Positions 1 to 6,725 of a DNA stretch of 27,317 nucleotides are shown in pieces (position 1 is the first letter of the stretch; each line of letters opens with the position of its first letter). The DNA lies in NCBI GenBank assembly GCA_002437495.1, contig DJQA01000014.1, positions 1-27,317 of the forward strand, written 5' to 3'. The stretch comes from Prevotellaceae bacterium UBA6398. Lineage in GTDB: Bacteria > Bacteroidota > Bacteroidia > Bacteroidales > Bacteroidaceae. The notes below the pieces were generated by a model. The model did no database searches, was not told the DNA's origin, and saw only the letters and a list, made by a program, of their open reading frames with translations. Made by a program: the position numbers and the translations under genes.

Positions 1-178
1 TCAAACAACCAAACTTTTTACAAACTTTTTTCTGACTTTTTTCCCACAAATCTTCTTATTGGCACAACAACACTCTTTCACACAGATGTTTGCACAAACT
101 CTTTTTTTTCAAACAAAATTTCTGATATAACAAGAATGTTTACACACAACACAAAATTATCAACGTGCAAAGGGGGTC

Positions 179-1537
179 TTACCGGGTTCTCGAAATTAGG
201 CATAAAATATTTTCCGTGTGAGGCGAGATGCGCACACGGTTGTCTACTCTGCGCCCCACAAGCCACACGATTTTCTCGTCATCGCAAACCACTAGCTGTC
301 GCAGTCTCTCCTCAATTGGTACTTTGCAGTCTTTCAAATAATCGCTGACAAGCTTGCTCCCTTTCATGCCAAACGGCATAAAGCGATCGCCCTCAACCAC
401 ACGGCGTATAACAAGCGGGAACTTTATTGCATCGTCATTTATATACGCGTAAAACGGACTGATGAGTTTTTCCTTTGGCGGAAAACCCTGCGCTTCTGAA
501 ATTTCAAGCTCCGTAATCCCGACAGTCGCCTTTTTGTTCCGTTCCAAAAGCACAACGCCGCATTCCTGCAAGGACTCCCTGCTCATGAGAACATACCTCT
601 GCCTGTTAAAATAAAGAACATGGCTTTCGCTTTCCAACCGTCTTGTTTCGGTTTCTTTGTTTTGCGAAGCAATGGCAACCTGCGTTTCATTGAAACCTTT
701 CGCAGACAGCCACTCAAAAAGCACCGCCTCGGCTGAGGCACAACTACTCAAAACCGCCGCATCAAGAATTTCATCGCCATAGGCATTAGTTTTCATTTTG
801 CCCAAGATATTTTCCACTGCCCCTTTATATATATTGTATGCCTCGGTAAATTTTGTGATATTTCTTTGCAGCGTTTCACATACCGAAGGGTTTATTTTTT
901 CGAGCATCGGCATTACATCAAGGCGTATGCGATTTCTTTTCACATCTGCCACAAGGTTGCTGCTGTCGGTAACGAAATCCTGTCCCATGGTGTCAAGATA
1001 TTCACTTATCTCCTTGCGCGAGACATCGAGCAACGGACGTATCACCAACAGTCTGCCGCCGCCATGAGAAGCCCTATAGCTTTTGTAAGCCATTCCGCAC
1101 AAGCCGCGAAGCCCTGTGCCCCTCAACAAGTTAAGTAAAAGCGTCTCTGCGTTGTCATCCCTATGATGAGCCACGGCAACAGGCGCGCCAAGTTCCTTTG
1201 AAATCGATGCAAAGAAATCATAGCGCAAATTCCTCGCAGCCATTTCCACGCTAATTCCTCTTTCTGTCGCGTAAGCTATGGTGTCGGCCTCGGCAACTCT
1301 GATCGGAACTTTCATTTTGCGGCAAAGATTGCGCACAAAAAGTTCATCGCGCATAGATTCCCCGCCGCGCAAATGAAAATTGAAGTGAGCCGCCGTGCAC
1401 TTGTAGCCCAATTCGACATACACGCGCAGCAACGCCACGGAATCCGCACCTCCGCTTAGCGCAACGATAACCTCCGTTTCCGGTGGCGGCATACTATTGC
1501 GCCGTACCGTATCAAGCACTTTTTCGGCAAACGTCAT
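179..1537 (-). CDS. tilS: tRNA(Ile)-lysidine synthase TilS
   Basis: This cytoplasmic enzyme modifies C34 of the CAU-anticodon tRNA-Ile to lysidine, using ATP and lysine, so that the tRNA reads AUA. The N-terminal PP-loop ATPase motif SGGADS lies at residues 28-33. HFHLRG-like and HHRDDNAET motifs follow, and the C-terminal TilS domain carries RFMPFGMKGSK near residue 385. The frame stays open 27 codons further upstream, but I place the start at the ATG at 1537 because it forms an ATGA overlap with the rarA stop and puts the PP-loop at the usual distance. The resulting length, 452 aa, fits the family. The gene is the second of a rarA-tilS pair and is probably translationally coupled to rarA. 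About 178 bp of AT-rich sequence without a recognisable gene separates its stop from the window edge. Confidence 0.95.
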   Translation of the reverse strand: MTFAEKVLDTVRRNSMPPPETEVIVALSGGADSVALLRVYVELGYKCTAAHFNFHLRGGESMRDELFVRNLCRKMKVPIRVAEADTIAYATERGISVEMAARNLRYDFFASISKELGAPVAVAHHRDDNAETLLLNLLRGTGLRGLCGMAYKSYRASHGGGRLLVIRPLLDVSRKEISEYLDTMGQDFVTDSSNLVADVKRNRIRLDVMPMLEKINPSVCETLQRNITKFTEAYNIYKGAVENILGKMKTNAYGDEILDAAVLSSCASAEAVLFEWLSAKGFNETQVAIASQNKETETRRLESESHVLYFNRQRYVLMSRESLQECGVVLLERNKKATVGITELEISEAQGFPPKEKLISPFYAYINDDAIKFPLVIRRVVEGDRFMPFGMKGSKLVSDYLKDCKVPIEERLRQLVVCDDEKIVWLVGRRVDNRVRISPHTENILCLISRTR

Positions 1538-2814
1538 TTCTCCGGATATTTTCTGCCCCACAGTCTTTCCATGCGTTCGCGCAAGTTGTCTTCCTGGCGG
1601 TTGCGCTGCGGAGTCCAAAAACTTTCATCATTCAAACCATCGGGCAAATATTGTTGCCTTACAAAGTTTTCCTTGTAATCGTGGGCGTATTTGTAGCCCT
1701 CGTGATAGCCAAGTTGCTGCATGAGTTGCGTTGGTGCATTGCGCAAGTGGAGCGGTACAGGGCGGTTGCCGCTCTTTTTCACTTCGGCAATAGCCTTGTC
1801 TAGGGCCTTATAGCTTGAATTGCTCTTGGGCGATGCCGCAAGATACACCGTTGCCTCGGCAAGAGGTATTCTCCCCTCCGGCCAGCCAATCTTCACAACA
1901 GCCTCGAAAGCCGCATTGGCAAGCAGCAAAGCGTTGGGGTTGGCAAGCCCTACGTCTTCGCTCGCCGAGATTACAAGGCGTCGGGCTATGAAAGCCGGGT
2001 CCTCGCCTCCCTCCACCATACGCGCAAGCCAATATAGGGCCGCATCGGGGTCGCTGCCGCGAATGCTTTTTATGAAAGCCGAAACGATGTCGTAGTGCAT
2101 CTCGCCGTTCTTGTCGTAAGCCAAAGGGTTCTGCTGCAAACGCTCCTCAACCTTTTTGTCGGTTATAACCACCTTTCCCTCCGGCTCGGCATCGACCACG
2201 AGTTCAAGAATATTGAGCAGTTTGCGGGCATCGCCGCCGCTATATCGCAAAATTGCATCTGTTTCCTGCACTTCAATGTCGCGCTTTTTCAATTCAGCGT
2301 CATCGTTTACGGCGTGGTTCATCAGCTTTATCAAGTCCTCATTTCCAAGCGGGTTGAGCGTATAAACCTGACAGCGCGAAAGCAAGGGGCGTATTACCTC
2401 AAACGAAGGGTTCTCGGTTGTTGCGCCGATAAGCGTTACCGTGCCGTCCTCAACCGCACCGAGCAAAGAATCCTGCTGCGACTTCGAGAACCTGTGAATT
2501 TCATCAATGAATAAAATCGGACTGCCGCCTGAATTGAAAAGCGTTTTCTTTTTAGCCTTTTCAATTACATCGCGCACATCTTTCACTCCGCTCGTTACCG
2601 CGCTCAACGTGTAAAAGGGCACATCAAGGCGATTGGCTATTATTTTGGCAAGCGTTGTCTTGCCAACGCCCGGCGGTCCCCAAAGTATGAACGAACTTAT
2701 TCGTCCGCCCTCTATCATGCGGCGTATTACACCGCCTTCGCCCACTAGGTGCTGCTGCCCCACATATTCGTCAAGGGTTTTCGGGCGCATTCGTTCTGCC
2801 AAAGGTGTATCCAT
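1534..2814 (-). CDS. rarA: Replication-associated recombination protein A (RarA/MgsA AAA+ ATPase)
   Basis: RarA is a clamp-loader-like AAA+ ATPase that acts at stalled replication forks. In this 426-aa protein the Walker A motif GPPGVGKTT is at residues 46-54. Walker B is ILFIDE at 100-105, continuing into the diagnostic DEIHRF (104-109). Sensor 1 GATTENPSFE starts at about 130. The C-terminal RarA/MgsA oligomerisation region includes PLHLRNAPT. The stop codon overlaps the tilS start by 4 bp. A TATCTTTG -7 element lies about 23 bp upstream of the start, so the leader is short. The family assignment is secure; the pairing with tilS is seen directly and has no obvious functional logic. Confidence 0.96.
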   Translation of the reverse strand: MDTPLAERMRPKTLDEYVGQQHLVGEGGVIRRMIEGGRISSFILWGPPGVGKTTLAKIIANRLDVPFYTLSAVTSGVKDVRDVIEKAKKKTLFNSGGSPILFIDEIHRFSKSQQDSLLGAVEDGTVTLIGATTENPSFEVIRPLLSRCQVYTLNPLGNEDLIKLMNHAVNDDAELKKRDIEVQETDAILRYSGGDARKLLNILELVVDAEPEGKVVITDKKVEERLQQNPLAYDKNGEMHYDIVSAFIKSIRGSDPDAALYWLARMVEGGEDPAFIARRLVISASEDVGLANPNALLLANAAFEAVVKIGWPEGRIPLAEATVYLAASPKSNSSYKALDKAIAEVKKSGNRPVPLHLRNAPTQLMQQLGYHEGYKYAHDYKENFVRQQYLPDGLNDESFWTPQRNRQEDNLRERMERLWGRKYPEK

Positions 2815-2836
2815 TTGCTGTTTTCTATGTTTTTTG

Positions 2837-2869
2837 CAAAGATACTTATTTCATTCCTATGCCGGGCAA
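2837..2869 (-). promoter_or_regulatory. Bacteroidetes-type promoter of rarA-tilS
   Basis: On the minus strand a perfect TAnnTTTG -7 box (TATCTTTG) is at 2837-2844, with a TTG 22 bp upstream at 2867-2869. The -7 box is clear. The -33 match is weak and its spacing slightly long. Confidence 0.5.
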
Positions 2870-2912
2870 CGCTAACGCAAACGTTGTGCCGCCAACGCGG
2901 AGACGCAAAAAA

Positions 2913-2990
2913 TTATATCTGAAATAAGAAAAACTACGTCCGATGTAGAAAAAACCACATAGGACATAGAAAAAATTATATCAGACCTTT
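2913..2990 (+). repeat. Four-unit 21-bp-period dyad/A-tract cassette, copy A
   Basis: Four 15-bp units start at 2913, 2934, 2955 and 2976, exactly 21 bp apart, separated by GAAAAA or AAAAAA. Unit b is CTACGTCCGATGTAG and unit c is CCACATAGGACATAG. The outer units (TTATATCTGAAATAA and TTATATCAGACCTTT) are more degenerate. Each unit is an imperfect dyad of the half-site CTAYRTC around one central base. Units b and c can pair at 12 of 15 positions. The copy lies between two divergent genes. Confidence 0.85.
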
Positions 2991-3178
2991 TTGTGGCATT
3001 AAAAAGCCTATGAAAAAGCCAACCTTCACCATAGGTTTTCACGCAAGATATTTCCCCCGAAAAGCAGCATGTTAGGCAAGCAACGTTTAATTTTACGACC
3101 TACGCAAATATCCCCGCAGTTCCGAGACTTTTACCATTATTTTTTGTGCGCATACATTTTTATATTGATAATAATTGT

Positions 3179-3186
3179 TAACTTTG
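3179..3186 (+). promoter_or_regulatory. -7 element of the GH2 gene
   Basis: TAACTTTG matches TAnnTTTG and lies 35 bp upstream of the ATG at 3222. No TTTG is found at the ideal -33 spacing, so the call rests on the -7 box and its position. Confidence 0.45.
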
Positions 3187-3221
3187 GAGACCAAAATAAA
3201 CGTAACAAACAAACTTTTGTA

Positions 3222-5336
3222 ATGAACACAAGCATATTCAAAACACTATGCCTTGCCGCATTCACCATTGCGGTGCAGTCGGCAACTGCCCAGCGCAGGG
3301 CCTGGGAACAAGTGGAGCTCAAGCAATGGGACTTCAGCAAGGACAAAACCGAGTGGCAGCAAGTGAGCATACCCCACAGCTGCAACGCCATCGACGGACA
3401 TTCCAAAAAGTATTATCGCGGAAAGGCGTATTACAGAAAACAACTGGAATTCAGCAAAGACGACCTGAAGAACCCCGCATACATACTGTTTGAAGGCGCG
3501 GCACAGGCGGCAACCGTAAGCGTGAACGGCAAGCAGCTTATTGAACATCGCGGAGGATACACACCGTTTGTGGTTGCGCTCTCCAAGCATATACACGAGG
3601 GGAAAAACGACATAGAGGTATGCACCGACAACACGCATGACGTGAACCTTATTCCCGTAAGCTCCGACTTCAACAAAAACAACGGACTGCACAACCCCGT
3701 ATATCTGCTTAAGATGAGCAGAGTATCCTTCCTGCCCGAAAAACACGGAATGTACCGCATGCATGTTAGCACGCCGTTCGTCAGCCACGAAACGGCAAAC
3801 GGAAAGGTAGAGACAACCATCGTAAACACCAGCGGCAAAAAGCAAAAAATTAAAATACGCTTTACGCTAAAAGGGCATGACCGCGAAATCCCTGCGTATA
3901 AAACAGAGCGCGAAATAACCGTCGAAAACGGCAAGACATACGAATACCTGCAAAACTTCGACATACAGAACCCACACCTGTGGGACGGACTCGAAGACCC
4001 CTACCTGTATGACGCGCAACTATCCATTCTCGACTCCAAAGGCAAGGAAATTGACAAAGCCGAAACAAAAGTTGGTTTCCGCTATTACAACATAACATAC
4101 GGTAAAGGCTTCTACCTAAACGGACGCAGTTACCCCTTGCGCGGAGTTTCCGAACACCAGGACTGGGACGGCGAAGCATCTGCCGTTACAAAAGAACACA
4201 CCGATGCAGACTACAAAATAATAAAGGAACTCGGCGCGAACTTCGTGCGTCTGGCCCACTACCCTCACAACGATTACGAATTCCGCGTTTGCGACTCGCT
4301 GGGAATAATCGTACAGACCGAAATTCCCTGGGTTAACGTTTGCGGCATAAATGCCAAGCCGGAATACTTTACCAACATAAACCAGCAGATGAAGGAAATG
4401 ATTGTAAACCTTTACAACCATCCGAGCATTGTGTTCTGGGGAATGTGGAACGAGGTGAACGTATGGGGCAACAACGACAAGCTGCAAGGAAAATTCGACG
4501 GCAGGAGAGTTGTTGTCGAGTCTACAAAACTTTACCACTACGCAAAAAGTCTCGACCCTTACAGATATGTGGGACTTACGGAGTGCAGCATTTTCTGCGA
4601 TGACCATTATACCGAACTCTGCGCCGACTTCTATTCCGAAAACCGCTATCCCGGCTGGTACCAGCTGGGAGGCATTGACCGCCTGACCAACGAAATTACC
4701 GAGACGCACAGGAAAATGGGCATCACAAATCTATCTGAATACGGCGGAGGCTCAAACCCGTTCTGCCACACACTCGACTCTGTCGCGATGAAAGACCGCA
4801 GCGATGACAGCAAGCACTATGAGGAATACGGATGCTACCTGCACGAAAGCGATGTTAGGCAAATACTCAAAATGCCGTGGCTTAACTTCACATCGCTATG
4901 GATTATGTTCGACTTCCCTGTGGCCGACCGCAAAGAGGGATACATGGACAGCGGCGACGGCGTGAACTTCACTGCCAACGAAAACCGAAAATACATGAAC
5001 GACAAGGGACTCGTTACACGCGACCGCAAAACAAAGAAAGACCATTTTTATCTCTACAAATCGCTTTGGAACAAAAAAGAGACCACAGTATATATTACAG
5101 GGCGCAGACGCACAGGAAGCCCCAAGGACAAACCGTTTAACGTAAAGGTTTACAGCAACGCAAAGAGTCTGACATTATATCAGAACGGCGAAAAAGTGCA
5201 GACACTCGAAAAGTGCCCCGACAGCACCGGAGTTATATGGCTGTTCGCCCCCGTGAAATACAAAACTGCAAACGACAAGTTCAAAGTTGTTTCCGATGGT
5301 GGCATTTCAGATGAAGTGGAATGGAAAGCCCTGTAA
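3222..5336 (+). CDS. Exported glycoside hydrolase family 2 (beta-galactosidase-like)
   Basis: A 704-aa retaining beta-glycosidase, probably periplasmic. The start is the ATG at 3222, which gives a signal peptide ending at ATA/Q (about residue 23). The longer frame opening at 3069 is rejected because it would bury that signal. Domain order: N-terminal jelly-roll sugar-binding domain (about 30-165, with GGYTPFVV), Ig-like domain (about 190-290), and TIM barrel with FVRLAHYPHN at 341-350. The acid/base is Glu411 in WNEVN, and the likely nucleophile is Glu506 in SEYGGG, 95 residues later as expected. A C-terminal Ig-like domain (about 630-704) closes the protein. The loop GVSEHQDWDG (308-317) belongs to a Bacteroidetes-type GH2 subgroup. 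No SusC/SusD pair or sensor is next to it, so the substrate is not indicated. The gene is monocistronic and has its own terminator. Confidence 0.93.
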   Translation: MNTSIFKTLCLAAFTIAVQSATAQRRAWEQVELKQWDFSKDKTEWQQVSIPHSCNAIDGHSKKYYRGKAYYRKQLEFSKDDLKNPAYILFEGAAQAATVSVNGKQLIEHRGGYTPFVVALSKHIHEGKNDIEVCTDNTHDVNLIPVSSDFNKNNGLHNPVYLLKMSRVSFLPEKHGMYRMHVSTPFVSHETANGKVETTIVNTSGKKQKIKIRFTLKGHDREIPAYKTEREITVENGKTYEYLQNFDIQNPHLWDGLEDPYLYDAQLSILDSKGKEIDKAETKVGFRYYNITYGKGFYLNGRSYPLRGVSEHQDWDGEASAVTKEHTDADYKIIKELGANFVRLAHYPHNDYEFRVCDSLGIIVQTEIPWVNVCGINAKPEYFTNINQQMKEMIVNLYNHPSIVFWGMWNEVNVWGNNDKLQGKFDGRRVVVESTKLYHYAKSLDPYRYVGLTECSIFCDDHYTELCADFYSENRYPGWYQLGGIDRLTNEITETHRKMGITNLSEYGGGSNPFCHTLDSVAMKDRSDDSKHYEEYGCYLHESDVRQILKMPWLNFTSLWIMFDFPVADRKEGYMDSGDGVNFTANENRKYMNDKGLVTRDRKTKKDHFYLYKSLWNKKETTVYITGRRRTGSPKDKPFNVKVYSNAKSLTLYQNGEKVQTLEKCPDSTGVIWLFAPVKYKTANDKFKVVSDGGISDEVEWKAL

Positions 5337-5367
5337 ACCGCAACCTGTAAAATAGGACACATAAAGC

Positions 5368-5407
5368 AAGTCCGCCTTTCCCTTTGCCGGGAAATGCGGA
5401 CTTTTTT
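5368..5407 (+). terminator. Intrinsic terminator after the GH2 gene
   Basis: The inverted repeat AAGTCCGC/GCGGACTT (5368-5375 and 5396-5403), with an inner TCCC/GGGA, is followed by a T-run. It overlaps the stop codon of the convergent methyltransferase gene, so it may serve both directions, although the U-tract is better on the plus strand. Confidence 0.75.
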
Positions 5408-6206
5408 ATTTCCTGCACATTTCCCAAAAGGCTACGGCCGAGGCAGCCGCAACGTTAAGCGAATCCACTCCGTGCTTCATGGGAATTTTCACCACATAAT
5501 CGGCAGAGACTATGGTTTCGGCAGGAAGTCCCTCGCCTTCCGTTCCCATTATCACCGCCAGTTTTTCCTCTGCTTTCAGCCGCCTGTCATCAAGCGGCAC
5601 CGATTTATCCGACAACGCCATTGCGGCGGTTTTGAACCCCAATGCGCGTAGTTCACGCATAGGGTTGCAAATCCATGTCCACGGCACAAGAAACACCGAG
5701 CCCATTGATACCCTGACCGCGCGGCGTGTCATAGGGTCGCAAGAATTTTCGGTAAGCAAAACAGCATCAACTCCCATTGCTGCCGCAGAGCGGAATATAG
5801 CCCCTATGTTTGTGGAGTCGACAACATTGTCGATAACGGCAACCCTTTTCGCCCCCTTGCAAACCTCGGCAAGGCTCTTGTAAGGCTTGCGGCGCATTGC
5901 GCAAAGCACACCCCGGGTAAGTTCGTAGCCCGTAAGCCGCGACAACAATTCGCGCGCACCCGTATATACCGGCACACCGCCACAGCGGGATATTATATCG
6001 GCGGCATCTCCGTCGATATGCCTACGCTCGCACAAAAACGATACAGGTTCGTACCCCGCCCCGAGTGCAACACGTATCACCTTGGGGCTTTCGGCGATGA
6101 ACAACCCTTCTTCACCCGCACCGCCACGGCGCAATTGCCGCTCCGTGAGACGGCTGAAAACCTCCACCCCCGGAAAGTCAAGCGACGATATTTCAACTAC
6201 AGGCAT
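5406..6206 (-). CDS. SpoU/TrmH-family RNA 2'-O-ribose methyltransferase
   Basis: A 266-aa SPOUT-fold methyltransferase that would move a methyl group from S-adenosylmethionine to a ribose 2'-OH in rRNA or tRNA. The three SpoU motifs are in order: NIGAIFRSAAAMG near 132, IMGTEGEGL near 217, and IPMKHGVDSLNVAAA near 239, the last forming the trefoil knot. The N-terminal segment (residues 1-100, with LFIAESPKVI) resembles the RNA-binding SpoU_sub_bind region of RlmB/TsnR-type enzymes. The RNA target cannot be assigned. The gene stands alone, convergent with the GH2 gene, and has one of the two best promoters in the window. Confidence 0.93.
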   Translation of the reverse strand: MPVVEISSLDFPGVEVFSRLTERQLRRGGAGEEGLFIAESPKVIRVALGAGYEPVSFLCERRHIDGDAADIISRCGGVPVYTGARELLSRLTGYELTRGVLCAMRRKPYKSLAEVCKGAKRVAVIDNVVDSTNIGAIFRSAAAMGVDAVLLTENSCDPMTRRAVRVSMGSVFLVPWTWICNPMRELRALGFKTAAMALSDKSVPLDDRRLKAEEKLAVIMGTEGEGLPAETIVSADYVVKIPMKHGVDSLNVAAASAVAFWEMCRK

Positions 6207-6227
6207 TTCCTATCTTTTTATTGTCTG

Positions 6228-6258
6228 CAAAAGTAATCATTTGCACCATCGGTACAAA
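6228..6258 (-). promoter_or_regulatory. Canonical Bacteroidetes promoter of the SpoU methyltransferase
   Basis: On the minus strand TTTG (6255-6258), a 19-bp spacer and TACTTTTG (6228-6235) match the consensus TTTG-N19-TAnnTTTG exactly. The start codon is about 22 bp downstream. Confidence 0.78.
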
Positions 6259-6285
6259 ACAATTGCTCAACGCCAATTCCGAAAA

Positions 6286-6363
6286 CAACATGAGACATAG
6301 GAAAAACTACGTCCGATGTAGAAAAAATTATGTCTGACGTAGGAAAAACTACATCAGACATAG
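6286..6363 (+). repeat. Four-unit 21-bp-period dyad/A-tract cassette, copy B
   Basis: Units start at 6286, 6307, 6328 and 6349 with spacers GAAAAA, AAAAAA and GAAAAA. Unit b (CTACGTCCGATGTAG) is identical to unit b of copy A. Units c (TTATGTCTGACGTAG) and d (CTACATCAGACATAG) pair at 14 of 15 positions, one of them G-T. With the flanking AAAA/TTTT they form a stem of up to 18 of 19 pairs (6324-6367) followed by TTTT. Confidence 0.88.
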
Positions 6364-6550
6364 TTTTGCCACCTTTCAGCCCACTGAATGACAATGCGTT
6401 GCAAAATTTTTCAGGGATACAGCAAAAACCATGTTTCAGCGTATTGTGTTTTCCGCCCGTAAACGCGTGGTGCGTAAGCGGTATAAGTTCACAAAAAATC
6501 TATGTGATAATTTGTTTGCCTTGGAAAATAAATCACATATACTCATAATA

Positions 6551-6585
6551 CCACATCGCATACAGGGAAACAATGTCTGATGTAA
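6551..6585. repeat. Degenerate two-unit remnant of the 21-bp repeat
   Basis: CCACATCGCATACAG (6551-6565) and CAATGTCTGATGTAA (6571-6585) resemble two repeat units separated by GGAAA (period 20). The second is close to the reverse-orientation unit. It may be a decayed cassette or chance similarity. Confidence 0.35.
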
Positions 6586-6629
6586 TTCTAATTGCTTAAG
6601 ACCTTGCAATACAGACGGGAAACTACTCC

Positions 6630-6656
6630 TTGTTTCATGAATAATATGTAATTTTG
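6630..6656 (+). promoter_or_regulatory. Candidate promoter of the peptidoglycan-salvage operon
   Basis: TAATTTTG (6649-6656) fits the -7 box, and a TTG lies 16 bp upstream at 6630-6632, a shorter spacer than ideal. It would give a leader of about 60 nt before the ATG at 6726. I see no other TAnnTTTG match closer to the start. Confidence 0.4.
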
Positions 6657-6725
6657 CAAGCTGAAACCAAGGCTTAAACCTTTTCATATACAATTTTTGT
6701 TTGAATGTCAAACTTTTAGCTACAT

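Larger units (their letters stand above)
2815..3221. other. Intergenic region between divergent rarA and the GH2 gene
   Basis: This 407-bp gap holds the rarA promoter, the first 21-bp-period cassette (2913-2990), an inverted repeat CCTATG/CATAGG (3007-3012 and 3030-3035) followed by TTTT, and the -7 box of the GH2 gene at 3179-3186. No further gene is visible. The frame entering the GH2 gene is open from 3069, but its upstream part looks non-coding. Confidence 0.7.
6207..6725. other. Intergenic region between the methyltransferase and the salvage operon
   Basis: These 519 bp between divergent genes hold the methyltransferase promoter, cassette copy B (6286-6363), a degenerate pair of the same units at 6551-6585, and a candidate operon promoter at 6630-6656. 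The rest (about 6370-6550) is AT-rich with no convincing gene. Confidence 0.65.

Noticed and set aside
1538..1618. Longer start for tilS
   Set aside because: The 27 extra codons lie inside rarA and add no conserved sequence, while the ATG at 1537 gives an ATGA coupling and standard length.
2913..2990. CRISPR array reading of the regular repeat/spacer pattern
   Set aside because: Spacers are only 6 bp of A or T and nearly identical, there are four units, the pattern recurs in five places and there are no cas genes.
3069..3221. N-terminal extension of the GH2 gene by 51 codons
   Set aside because: It contains the promoter -7 box and would place a clear signal peptide in the middle of the protein.
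6436..6711. Minus-strand 91-codon frame in the gap before the salvage operon
   Set aside because: No recognisable motif, no terminator or promoter to match, and it overlaps the operon promoter region and a repeat remnant.
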